A stretch of DNA of 64,000 nt from Solen grandis (taxonomy: Eukaryota > Mollusca > Bivalvia > Adapedonta > Solenidae): assembly GCA_021229015.1 (NCBI GenBank), contig CM037781.1, forward strand, positions 70,578,173 through 70,642,172, given 5' to 3'. Positions within the stretch are counted from its first letter, which is position 1. Each line of letters opens with the position of its first letter. Position numbers and translations under genes: made by a program. Shown piece after piece: positions 23,601-38,040 of this stretch. A model generated the notes under the pieces. That model was not told where the DNA came from. It saw only the letters and a list, made by a program, of their open reading frames with translations, and made no database searches.

Positions 23601-26600
23601 AAACTTGATCAAATGTATACTTATACATTTATATAGAAAATCTACATATTACAGTTTGATATCCCCCATCACTCTATATATCTTCCTTGGAAAAGTTCAT
23701 TTTTTTTTATTTAAATGGGTTGTTAGCACATTGATGTATTATTTATTAGTATACAATGTTCAGACAACTTTTATCAAATGTTTAGACTTTTAATTCTTAA
23801 AATTAAATAATAAGTAAGATGGAAATAAAATGCTTTATTAAGGAAATAAATATGAAGCTATATATTTGTTTATGTACATTACAAAGTGGTAAATTTTGTC
23901 TTTGAGCAAATTTCTTATATAAATTGTGTGTGTGTGTTTTTTTTAAAATAATGTCATTATCTGCTCATTATTTGACTTAACAATGATTTTACATTACTCC
24001 TGCAATATAAAAAATACATACATTAAAATATTAATAATTATCAATTGATGTTTGTGCTCATATTGTTACTGAAAAGAACTTAGGAAGCAGTCAAAACCTA
24101 ATATTCTGTGTTTTTACTGAGCTTAAAAAATAGGGGATCAGGTAATATATACTGTTATTACTTGAAATTTTATGGTTAAAATATATAAAATTGTGCATTT
24201 TTATGTTTGATATAGTATATGAATATTTTTGATCAACTTGTTTTGAGAAATTTGCATAAAAGCACGTACTTTACCAGGAATTGTGGTGTTGCTACTTTAT
24301 AAATATGGAAAAATATCCATCTGTAATAAGAAGATTTTCTATATAAATGTATAAGTATACATTTGATCAAGTTTGATCTTATGTTTTTAAGCATGTTTTT
24401 TTTCTCCATTTTATGTATTCCTTAGGTATATGATAAATCAATTCATGAGAAAAAATGGACATGTGATGATTTTATAGCAGTTTTTATTTGTATACCCCAA
24501 CACAATTTGTTAATTGAGTATTTTAATACAGGGTTAGATAGATTAAAATATCATTTATCTTTTAGAATATATGGTTAAGAATTTCTTATATCGCACAAAA
24601 TGCTTTCTTTATATGTATAAACAAAACACACCTACATCAAAGAAACCAGAATTTAAAAATCCATGCATTAGGTTTTACTACTTTAAATGGAGCGATTTAG
24701 CAATTACATTTTCATTGTTCTGGAAGGTATGAAGTCTATCTAAAGAGCAATTTTCTTTAACCGAATTCCACTCTTATCACTAATTAATATTCAAATTCTT
24801 AAAATCGAATTTCATCATTCCGATTTCTCTATTGAAAATACCCATTAGCATATGTTTTATTTTTTCAAACAAATAATACTAGTTATTAGGCTAAGAATTT
24901 ATTTAAGTACATGTACTTTAGTAACATAATATCAATATGTAGATGTCTCGCAACTTGTTTTTATTGTGAATTATGTATTTCATAGTAAATGTTTTTGTAG
25001 AACTATGCCATTTTACATTTTAGTTTGATTTTGAAAATTTAATTTACTAACAGAATGAATTAAATAAGCAATAAGGTAAGCAATCCATTACTGACAGAAT
25101 TCAGCACTTTGATATCAATCTTTTTCATAATTAACCTTATATTCATGGTTTATCCTCAACGATAGAAGAAATCTTACCGTGTGGTTTTTAAGATACGACT
25201 ATACTGTTGCTGTGACCCCTTCCCCCCCTTATTTCCCAGAAAATTCACTGAAACGAACTGTCAACAAAACCATTGTTTTGACCAATGTTGTTGTTTTTTT
25301 ATTTTTTTTTATATATGTAAACTTTTGAAATCCTGTTTGTGTGTGTGTGTGTTTCTGTATAGTACAATGTAGAAAAATAAAGCTTTAATGCCGGCTGTAG
25401 GTAAAAATTACACTCATATTGTTCAGACATATTATGTTGATTTTATATACGTCGGGATAGATGTTTTATTCCAAATTACAGTGAATAATTTCAAAAGTGT
25501 TGTCTACAAATGACTTTTGACATACTACTGAAACTTAAACTTTTAAACATAATTTTTCACTGAATCAAAATTCTTCATAAAACACTATACAATATAAGGA
25601 CACCTTACATTATTTTTGAAAAAAAGTTCTGTAACTTATACCCTATAACGAACTATCAATGTTGTACTTGAAATTACAAGGCGGCAGAATAATTGTAAGC
25701 TACATAGTTTATTTGAATGGACTATATTTAATATGAAAAGCGACCAGATGGCATTTTGTGAAAAAAAAAGAAGATAATTGAACCCTATATCCTTTTTACG
25801 AAACAACATGACATTTTGATCATAAGAAAGAAAGTGCTTGAAACCATTAACTGTTCTCAATTATTTTTTTTTAAATCTCGTACGCTGTTGAATAAAATAT
25901 GTTACATAAAACACATTGCAGTTACTACTGTATCCATCGGACAAATTTACATACTACAATGAAAATGTGTTAAATTAGAAGTGTTTCCTCACATTTACTT
26001 TCTTAGGAATACAAGTTTAACACTTGAAAAACAAACGCCATTAAATGATCAATTACTTTATTATACGGTCTCCTTTCCGACTGTGTTCGCTTTTTATAGT
26101 ATCTTCCGCAAGAAAATCCTGTTTGCACTTGTACCGAAAATAGTCTCTACGTTAAAGTGTAAATTCACATTCGTCAAATTTCCCCCAGTTTTGATAAAAT
26201 TAAAAATTGTACCATTTTTCGAATAAAAGAAAATATAACGGCGATGACCTTTAGCTATATACAAACTAGAAATGAGCTTTTGACGGATATTGTCGATATT
26301 TGTCGAGATTTCAGGATCTATTTATAGACGGCTTATATTAATAAATTTCAATAAAGAAATAGTTGGTTGCATAGCAATAAATAACACAATAATAAATGAA
26401 TAATGCATGATCATATTTAGGTTTAAATTAATCTCGGTGTTTACCATTTGTACAAGTTTCCCCGTCGGAAAGCAAATCAACGCCGTCCTCACAAGCACAC
26501 GTGTATCCGGCGGCTCCTGCTGTCGGGAGACAAAAAGTGCTGCAAGGTCCTTTACCGTTGTTTGTGGCGCACTTGGCGGACACTATAGACAACACGGGGA

Positions 26601-29600
26601 TAAGCGATATCAGTTGAGATTTAGAAATACGTGTCACTTCTTTTGAAAGGCATCGACCTGTACTCTGGCTCTTTAGATGTTTAACCACATATTCATTTTT
26701 ATCATAAAATAAGCAATCAAAAAAAGTTAACTGAGAAATCAAAATAAAGTTATTTAAGATTATTTGAACATTAAAATTATAAATGAAATAAAATCTATAA
26801 TGAAAAGGTTGAATACATAAATAAACAAATTAATATATTAATGAATACATGTTTATGAAAATGAAATAAAATGAATAAATAATTTACAGAAATAAAGAAG
26901 AGAAGACAAATGAAGTAAATGCAATCAACTCTTTTCTACGACTTGCTGTATGTGGAATGGAAGACATTGTCAGTAGAAAATTCCCCTTGATAAATTAGCG
27001 AACCCTGTTAAAGAATATTGGATTAACTTTCGTAAAGTTTGTAAGTCCTGCATTTGCCGAAATTTTTAACTCTCAAACAACTAATTAACCAGATGAATGA
27101 AACAAACCTCTAAAACTTAGAAATGATAAAGCAAACTTATTCTCTATAAAATATTTTTTTTTTTTACTTAAGTCAAACATTTGACTTAAGATGTTCCGTG
27201 AATACTTTCCCTGAGGGCAATGTTTGTATGGTAAAAGATGAAATGTTAAATAAAAGACCATTATCTACAGCAGCAGCAACAACGGAAGAAACAGTAAAAG
27301 CAACAAAAAGTCAAACACACATGAATCTATTGCTGTTTTAATGTATTGATGTTTGATTTTGATTTTGTTAGGTATTAAAGGCATATTTTCAACTAAAACT
27401 ACACATCGCTTAGCATGATGGTGCGTATTTAAACATTTTCAATGGAAAATGTAACGTACCCGGATGTCCTATGAAAGCAGACGACATATATCCCGCCATG
27501 GCGTCTAAGCGGCCCAGTTCCGCGTTCATACCAATTTTGGACGTTTGCGTGACGTAATCCTTATTTGTCTTTTTGATGTATCTGTTAATGAAATGTGCCT
27601 CTAGTTTTTAAACAAACTATAGAGCGACGTCAAACTTATAGACCTCGAGTGAACGGATGCTTCCGTATATCTAAATGAAATATATTCTCACAGGTAGAAT
27701 CCGGCTTATCAAATCGGGAAGAGGATCCAAAGCTTTGAGGGGCTAAGTAATAATACATATTTACGTGTGAAGCGAGAGGTATTATTTACATATTACAATA
27801 ATATGCTTGACAGACAAACAGACAAAATGAAATAATTTAGGTCTTGCTTTTTTCCACCTTTTGTGAGAGAGTAGAATAACTGTATGAAATTAAAGGAAAA
27901 GCCAGCTTCGCTATTGATTTTGCAATCAACAGTTAGACTAGTTGAAGAATGATATTTTTGTGAGTACCGAGAGAAAAGGAACATAAAAAGAAAGAAACCG
28001 GCAGATAGGGAGAGTTATTTCCATTATGTAGTATGAGACAGTGAAAATAATGTGGTCATTTTATTCCTTGGCATGACTACTTTTGATAGGGGAAAACGTT
28101 GAAAAGTGAGAAAACGAAAAAAATCGTCTAAAATATGTTTAGATATGGTTTCAATCTTTGGCAATATTAAAGTCTGGTCTTCATTCATTTCGGAAAATCT
28201 CGAAAGTTCGAAGAATTATATTATCATATAGATTTGTTGTTTTATATTTCTTATTTCTATGTTTTGGTACTTGTTTATTACTTACGGGCGGTTCCATGCC
28301 GTCAGATAGAGGTGGGAACCAAGGAGGACGATGTCCATCAGTTGAGCTCCCGGGTCTGAAATTATCTGTGTACACAGTCCATCATATGAGCATCGCTGCA
28401 CGGTGTTCAGGAACCCGTCTGATATGTACAACTTCCGGTCTGAAATATAAATCATACACCTTTCGTAAGGTTTATAGTCAGTATGCAACTTAGGGTGTTT
28501 CCGTTAGCCCATACATGTGCGAGTTCCTTAAATCTTAAGTTACAGTTTAGAACTATTTGAAGGTTAGCAGGATTACTACTATGACCATCATTATTATCAT
28601 TGTCTTTATTATTATATTTTACAGTAAACAGAAGAATGTTAATGACTAACTGATATATGGAAAACCTTACAGTTCAAATGTTTGTGTTAATTATAATGAG
28701 ACCTCATGGGTCATTTTGGCCTATTTCATTGTATTTGATATGTATACTGGATGAAAATGAAATCATCTACTATGATTATAAGTGTTAGTATATCAAAGAT
28801 TGGCGATGATTAGATAGATGGAACACCTTAAAAATTTACCAGAATGGTCTATCGCCAGACCGTTTGGCCAAATGATATTGTCATTGTGTTGTACTACTGT
28901 TGCAACATCTGTACCGTCCATGTTGGCTCTGTTTACGAATGAAGAATCCTTCGCGTGATTTGACCAAAATAAAATACTGCAATCAGAATTAATATGTGAT
29001 GAATTGAACATTTTAATAATAATGATAATTTGATACTACTACATGATTATTATGTCGCCTGCCAGATGGAAATGTCTCCCCACCACTCCAAATCAGAACT
29101 TGAATCCTAAACTCTTAATAAATATGTTTCAAAAATTAGAATACTTTCTGCAAACTTCCAATCAATTGCGAATAGAAACATAAATTCCAAAGTATGATGT
29201 TTTCTCATACTCTGATTTTGTTACCATTACAGAGTCTTGGTCGAAAAAGGAACACGGATAAATATAGAATACGGTACCCCCGAAGCAGTTGCTTGCAGTA
29301 TCACGTGATGCATTCCACAAGATGACGATTGATTTTTTGTGCTGAAGATTTATAACTGCTGTCACCAATATACTTCAGAGTTATGGACCCCTTTCTTGAA
29401 GTGTGCACAAGAAACTTGAGTTCTAAGGGTTTAGTTCTGTTGTCATTCATTTACTCCAATGGTATAGACTTTTTCTTAGAAAGTGTACAAGACCTTGTGA
29501 GGTTTTATATCTAACACTGAGTTTTAGTTAGGGTCTCGAAATTTTACAGAAGGGTGTATCATCATGTGAAGTCATATGCCTTGGGGAAGATATGTTTTTG

Positions 29601-32600
29601 AAAAATAAAAAACCTCTAGTGGCAGAATAATCGGTCCAAAAGATGCACACACTGTGGCAAACAGTGTGAATACTGTTCTTACCCGACTGTTCAGCATCAT
29701 TGCGGTAATACTGTGACCTGTTTAATTTTTAAAAATAAAACCTGGTAGGCTTATGGAGGTAGAGCAAATATTACACATCGACCCGCTGACGGCCCGACAT
29801 ATTTTATTTTAACTTCGAGCCGCCAGGTGTCCGCTTTGCAAAACCGTCGGTGGACTACCGAAGAATGCAACTAGCCGGTCGCTGCTGTGAAAAGGATAAC
29901 AGCCCGCTGGTGGTCCTGTCTTGAAATGCCCTGGGCAAACGCAAATAAAACTTTAGGATTCATCAAAAGAAGCATTAACATAATAAATGAAAATGTAAAG
30001 CAATATAAAAGCATATAAATCCTTGGTATGGCCTCACTTGGAATATACTTCCACAGTTTGGAGCCCTGCACGCAATCAAACATCCAAAGAATTGAAATGG
30101 TCCAAAGGCGAGCGATACATTTGGTACCCATTATCGTTTGTACATCACAGATTAGAATTTAGACTAATTCTATCACAACTTAGTAGACACCGGCTTTCCG
30201 ATCTACATCGCAACACCATTCAGACCAACTAGACATATGCACCCTCTTTCTATTAGAACAATACAAGTTACATCAGTTTATCAAAAGTTGTTTTTTTCCA
30301 TTGTGTCACCCGATGGAACAAGTTTCCCTGTAACATCGTTACCATGCATGATATTGACCAATTCAAGCAAGCGTTGGTTAAGATACAATATTAGTTGACA
30401 TGTCGTGTTCTTTATTTTAAATACTTTCTTTACCTATACTAATAAATATTTTAACAATGACTTGAATTCCCCTAAAGTTTCCCATTGTCCTTACAATGCT
30501 CATTTTCGGGTTTTTACTTGTTCTTACAATTGTTAATAACAATTCCGACTTGCACTTTCCTGCCTATAGCACTCGCAAGAAGGGTTGGCAGTAAAGAAAG
30601 ATAAACTACAACTACCACTACTTTAACTATACTAATAATGATTATGAATATTCCTACCCCTCGGAAGGATCGAGAACAATGTCACGAGGTTGGCTTAAAT
30701 GGTCTGTGATCAACTTTCTGTGAAGACCGCCACGTGACACAACAGCAACCCCAGCGTACCCAAGAGCCTCATTCTGGTTTGCGGTGTAGTAAATGTTCCC
30801 GGACGTGAAGTCAATCGCTAGCCGGTCTGCATAGGACCCAAAATACCCTGAAAGACAAGAGAAAAAATATGCAGACTTCATTAATTTTGACAAACATATC
30901 AATGGAAATTTTGAACTTATATTTATAATTATAAAACATATATAAAGAAATTCTATATTTGTGACTTCTCACAATCGCTCATCGTGCATGCACTAACTTC
31001 ACATGCTCAAATTACAGATTCGCTCCCTGGAACTGGTGAAGACGCAACGTTACGGAATGTGTCATGTGGTACCGCAGGCAACTGACTTGATACTTGATAC
31101 ACCGATACTTGTTCACTGCTCGACCATACACGATTTCCCATGATCGCGACATGTTTAAAATGTCACATATTTTTCTTATTCGCCGCAAAGAATTTAAGGG
31201 ATCTTGCTCGAATTCCACCAACTAAGCTAAGTAAAACTTAGATACAAATAGGTGATTTCATCATTTTTGATCCTTTAATAAAATACCCAAATATTTTAAT
31301 TCTTAGCAAATATGGTAATTTTTGTGGTAATATATAGTATTTAAGAATTACTTAGTGCTAAATATGTATTTGGAATTCGAGTCTTATTTATATTTCTAAA
31401 ATCCAAAAGATGCCACCGAAGGCAAAAAGGTCAAACCTGGAAATTTCCGGGAAATTTGACAAAATATTAAACCCTAAAGAGGACAATTTACAATTCTTTG
31501 CTAATACTCTACTTAAATCTATTAACTGTTGTTAAAGTCTTACAAAGTAAATTACAGAGCCATTTTAAGACCTTTAAAATTCCCACAATAATGATCGCTT
31601 AATACAACATGGCTTTGTTTGTCCCAACTATTCATACTTTTGTTTTGCCATTGAATACGACTTTCGACTTTAGCCTTCAGTTAAAAAAAGCCACTTCCGT
31701 GGACTTCATAATTTCTCATCTTAGTTCTAGTGAATATGATTAATAAAAAAAAGAACCATTTTCAGTAAATTTTAACCTCTGTAAATTTTGTTTTAAAGTT
31801 ATTCATATAACTAGGGAAGTCGAGGGCGGAGCTACAAAAATGTGTAAATTTACTTCATTTTTTGTCATTTTTTTGTAGCGTCGTTGTATAATTGTTATAA
31901 GATTTATAGACTGAAATATCTTTCAGCGCCATATTTTATACACAAGCCTTTGGTAATTTTTTTTTTTTTGGTCAAAAAAAGTTAAAACAATTAAGTCCAT
32001 ATGTCGGATTCAACCAACGACCCTCTCGTAAAAAAAAATCTCATATAAGTGGGTATTTCGTTCCAAGATTTCAAGAATTTTGTTTATATACACTGCATAA
32101 GTCACACATAACTTGGAATAATTAGCAGTACATCTAACATATTATTCACGAAACACAAGCAGCACTTGATATATTGCAAAACGGCTATGCTTATAAAAAA
32201 TTTACAATGTTTACATTTAGGAGAGAGAGAGAGAGAGAGAGAGAGCCAACCAGTCCTGCAACTACCCTTATATGCTGAGCGCCAAGCAAAGGAGCTATAC
32301 AGTACCATTTTTTATAACTTTGGTATGTCGCGGCCAGGGATCGAACCCAGGTTTTTTATCATATATTATCTATATAACATAACTACATACGCGTTCAATG
32401 TAATTATTCTACCATATATGAATACAATTTCTGTCAAAAAAAAAAAGAGTAAGTATCGTTCCCCTTAGTTAACGGCATTTGCTAATTCTGGGAATGAAAT
32501 CTAAGTATATGTGAGGGCACATTTATCCCTTTTTTCATTTCATACAGGTCAGTTCTCAAAATAAGAGTAGTCTGTTTCATTGCAAATAGTCTTGCAAGAT

Positions 32601-35600
32601 GAAGTATTCTAGAAGTATTTCCAAAATGTTCAAAGGTAAATTGGTATTATGTTTACTTTTGTTTTCATTAGTATAGAAAAATGTGGAAAACAAATCAATG
32701 TGTCTAACCCTTACAATTACACAAATAAATCATCTAGATGGAAGTTCATACTTTGCTAGATTACTCTTAATTTGAAGAATTGACAAAGCATAAAAACGAT
32801 TAATTCATTCTACAGCAATAATTCTACGACCTACGAGGGGTCGCTGTAAGTTGTAATTTTATGACATTTTTTTCTAATGTAAAGTAAAGAAACCAAAGTA
32901 TTCACATAATGTTACAATAATAATTTAAGTGTTAAGATGAAATTAATAAACAGCTCTTAAGGGCGTATGTGACAGTTTGCTACATTTTCTATATAGATAA
33001 AGAAGGGGAATTTAAACTGATCAAGATATCTTTTTAAAACTTTGCATGTTTATAGAGGCTCATAAAAGAAACAAAAATGTGATAGTTAAGCACTTTTATA
33101 TTGTCCTTCTTTTTTATATAGAAAATGTAGCAAGCTGTCACATACGCCCTTAATCTGCTGATGCTAACGTTAACATTATGTTAGCCATATTGTATTAGCA
33201 TCCCGAATACGGTCTATTAAGGGATACAGTTCATAGTTAGCATGTTTCTAAGCATCTTAAAATAGATTTAGCCAAAGCTAATGCTACATGATAACATCTT
33301 TAGCACGCTAACAAGCTAAATGACCAATGGGTATAAAAGGGGTTACGTAAAGGACAGCGGGGCTTTTTAGAGGTTCCTCAATTCTAGTAAGTTTCTATGA
33401 TTTTTGATGTTGTTTGTAGTTCTGTGAAGGAATATGAGGAAAGGATTTATATTGTTAAGGACTGTAAAGATTTTTAAAAGTAGAAGTTATTCAGTGTAAA
33501 TAAATATTGATCATGGGAATAGTGTTTAGTTGTCTGTGCAAGACAGATGACGAAATTAGAAGAGGAAGAAGAAATAGGGAAAGGAGAAAAAGAGTGTAAA
33601 AAAAAGAAAGTAGAAAAAGAAAGAATGGAAAGAGAAATTGGAACAGTTGTTTTTTGTTATTCTATGGGGGGGGGGGGCACAATTCTTATCAAGGGTCATT
33701 CTTCAAATATTATTATTCTATGGGGGTCACTTTACTTAGCTGAAACGAAAGCTTGTTGCCTATAACTTCAATCTTAGAAGGGACCAAATGTAATCAACAG
33801 TCAGATTCAGCTGCATCTTCTGACTACACTGTATAGCACGTTTGGTTGTAGATATTCTATCAAAAGAGCAAAATATTAACTTATATTATTATACTATCAT
33901 TACTAGTATTATTATTATATCGTACATGACAATTCCTGACCCACTACGACCTAAGTACGACCAGACCGATCTTGTCGGGTCGAGAATGGGAAGAGATCGG
34001 GATGATTATCGGATTGCAGTTGGTCGTAAGGGGATCGTGTACGATCGAGTAGCAGTCGGTAAAAAGTCGAGAATATGCCTTTGACAGAAACTTTGGGCGA
34101 TCGGGAAGATCGAGTTGATCTAATCTAGCATAGACTTGAAACCCATACGACCATTCACGACTCCTCTACGATTTCAACCATACTCTGATCTCTACACGCC
34201 CTGTCAAACCCATACACGATCCCTATACAATCTCTACTCGAACAGTTCGACTTCTACTCGATCTCTATCCGATCTCGACCCAACCAAATTGACCTTGTCG
34301 TGCTTAGGTCGAAGTGGGTCATGAACTGGTTGTGAAAATACAGTTTTCTCATAAAGCTAGATTCCCACTGCCGATCAGATCAACTCGAGTTTCCTGATCT
34401 CCCAAATTCCCGAACCAACTGCTTGATGAAGGCTAGTACATGACTTTCTCCCGACCGCTACCCGATCGTATTCGACCAATCTCAATCCCCCCGCCCCCCT
34501 CCCCACCTACTCTCTTTACTCGACTATTCGACCCCATACACGATCCCTACGTGAACAATTCGGAGGGGGGAGGGGGCAAACAGGCGAATAAGCTTCCGTC
34601 GAACGAAGTCAAATGACCTTCCAGCCTCCGCAGAATAACGATCCACTGTCACAGTATTATAACTTTCCCACGCGAAATACAATAACCGTATAGAATAGGG
34701 TTGGGACGGGGGAAGCGAATAACAATCCTTATGTTAATCTTCCAGAATAAACACAATGTCAGAAAAACTAACTGGAACTACATTATTTTTTAACAATTAT
34801 AAGACGGTGCAAAGAAAACATCAAAAATATGTTAATATTTTAAGATGTATAAATTTCTAGCTCCATATCTAAATTTCATGGATATATGGACAAATATAGG
34901 TACAAATAAGAACAGATGTTCAATGTTTTATTTATATTTTCATAGGAATAAAGTTAAGAAAAGATGAAATAATAGCTTTTTAACTTAAGACGAAAGTCAC
35001 ATGCATTGGCAAATAATAATAATAATAAAAAATAAATAAACAAATAAATAAATAAACATGTATAGTTAGGACTAGGTAGGACCAAATGGCATATGTATTT
35101 AAGTAACTGTACACATAATGTAATATACAAGAGCTTACTAGACCTCTCACAGAGCAATATTGTATAATAGCCATATCAAAGGTCATTAATCTAATAATAT
35201 TAAAGCTCCTAATAGGGCTTTCTGTCTTTTCTAATAAAAGAAGAGCATTTTCAATTAAAGCTAATACGTGTACGTGCTATTTTGAATGACGTGCACGTCA
35301 GGTCCTTTTCCGAATTAATGGTTTGTCCTGAAGTAACAAGAACACAAATTGTCTTATGAAATATGTAATTTCTATTATAGCTGCTACAATGGCATCAACA
35401 AATATTAGCAATAATCGCACTTACAGTAGTAAATAGTCAGCTAATGATAGATTAAGTGGGTCAATATATTATTGATATCCCGAAGTAGGGGTGGCGGGGG
35501 GGGGGGGGGGTTTGCATGATTTTAACTGGAGTCAGTGGACCGTTGGGCATTATTCTATGGGGGTTACTTTACTTCGTTTTTACCGGCTCATAAACAAATG

Positions 35601-38006
35601 GATTTTTTTCGATATGAGATGTGGTTCCTTAAATTCTTAGCGCTCTTCCTCAATCGTATCGCGGTCACATGAGCTCTTATGGTCGAGAAGCAGTCGAGTG
35701 CAGTCGGGTATCGGTCGAGTTGACCTAGACAACAGATCGTACACGTATCGCATAGTAGAGGTCGAAGTGATCGGGTACTGATCAGTAATGTCATTTTTAC
35801 CCGGCCAATCTAGATATCTTGATCAACTCGAGTCTACTAGATCAATATCCGATCACTTCTTCGAGCGATTGCCTTCTCGGTCCCTATTCGATTATCTTTT
35901 CGGGTGGAAATCCAGAGCGATACCGAGCTAGGTAGACCATCACGAGAACTTATGTCCAGCGAGCCAAAACAAGCTCCCAATCACTTTACGGTGCATAACC
36001 ATATCGGCGGGCTCTCTGCGAAAATCACTATATTGGCATGCTCTCTGCGTTCGCACCGGTCATTCTCTGCCATAAACACTAGCAAACGCTGGACGGAAAG
36101 GAAATAAACAGACAAATGGTCACTTTTCAAATGAGAGTTGCTCAATATTAAGTCTTGCACGGAATATTAGAGTATCTTAGCTATGAATATGCGTTTAAAA
36201 ATTTCAATTATCAGCGACTTCGACCTGAAACTCGGCCGAACAGTTTAGTGATGTACCAACATGGAACACAACCTCGGATTTTTCTGCAGGCTTCAGCAGG
36301 TTATTGCTTTGATTATGTCTATAATATGACCATCGAATGTATTCTTATAGGTATATTCTTCAAGAAGATACCGATAAATTGACCGATTTTAATGTAAATT
36401 TCTTGAAAAAAAACTATTTTTTTTTTCGTTGCACGGGAGGTCTCTCTGCACATCACTATTTGAAGCAAAGGCAGACTCTCTGCAATTAACACAGGCAGGC
36501 TCTCTGCATTTTGCCAGCGAATGTTTTTTTAAAGCATACTGCTAGCGATAAACTGGCCAAGTTTAATGTATATTTCTTGAAAAAAACTAACCTATTTTCG
36601 GTTTTTTCGTTGCACGGGAGGTCTCTCTGCACATCATTTTTTGAAGCACAGGCAGACTCTCTGCATTTACCACAAACAGGCGCTCTGCAAGCTATGGTTT
36701 ATTTTATTGTTTACGGAGAATGAATAATTTCATGGGTCGTTAACCCTAATTTGTGTTTTTAATTTCGTACTTTGCATGTAATTTGTACTGTTTTCGTAGT
36801 CAGATACAAATCTGTTAAAAGTATATATGTGTTACTTACTTCTTTTTACTTTTTTGTAGATAATTGACTTGGTCCCGATTTTTCCCTTCTTTGTCTATAT
36901 ACATTAATTTCGTGTGTCTCAAAGTTTATTTATTTCAAATTACTGTTATCTCAAAGTGAAAATTTGGGCCCTCACCCTATAGAACAATGCATAATTGTTT
37001 GTTTATCTCAAATTCCACCGACGCTAATCAGCCCGCCGATATTTTTCACACCTATCAGTCGACTGGCGACACTAGCTTGGCACGTGGCTATCTGTACGAC
37101 AAACCGTGATGTTAGGCTTTCATAAATTACCGGATTATGTTTTGCCGAAATATTTGCATGGTAAACATAAGCTGTTGTGCTTGGCAATCTTTGCTCAAAA
37201 TATGCCAAATTTGCTTTAAATACCACCGTAGAATGAACCCGTGTCATAATTCACAATGCCTATAGAACCTACTTGTCCATCTAAGAGCGCTGAGCAATCT
37301 GGCGAAGGACTCGGAATTTCTGGGGGGATAACCAGATCAGCATTTAGCTCTAATATAACCGAGCAATCCAGTGAAGGACCCAGGTTTAATCCTGGGGGAT
37401 AACTGGATCGGTTAAGACCAAAAAAGGAGTGGAATGAAAGTTGGAAACAAAATCATACGAAGTAAGATACGAAGCTATTATGGAAGTTGAGCGAGGACAA
37501 ACATCATAAAAAAAAATAATTAAAAAAAAGAGAGTAATTTTCAGTGATATTTCGTTGTGCAAAGTACTTTGAAAAATGTGCATGTTTATAAGTGCTCTTT
37601 ATTTGTAGAATGCAGTTCGTAAGTTTTCGCTCCATATTATTATTGTCACCCTATTTGTTTATTTTGTTTACCGTTCTGTATTTATTGCAAGAAACGATTG
37701 AATAAATAAAGAAAAATGTTACTAATGGATTATTACTGAATATTAATATATTTCACAAAGAGATCTTCATAAGAGATCGACAGCATATTTATAGCACGAT
37801 ACAGGTAAGATTTCTATTTCATAATCCAATAATACCGCATTTCGAATTGGTCAAATTTCGGATATCTCGAAATATTTTATTTGGTCCCATGAAATTGGAG
37901 ATAACGAGTGTCGACTGTAATATAAAAGATAAATTTCCTCTAGGCTATTGTTTATTACAATAATTCTCATAATTTTAATTTTAATCGCCATACTTGCATG
38001 CTCCTT

Positions 38007-38040
<34 letters not shown>

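Noticed and set aside
33547..33765. Lys/Glu-rich open frame as a small gene
   Set aside because: Low-complexity A/G-rich DNA followed by a poly-G run. No splice or conservation evidence.
37008..37247. Minus-strand 79-codon frame in the foldback interior as a transposase
   Set aside because: Too short, no catalytic motif, no resemblance to a known family.
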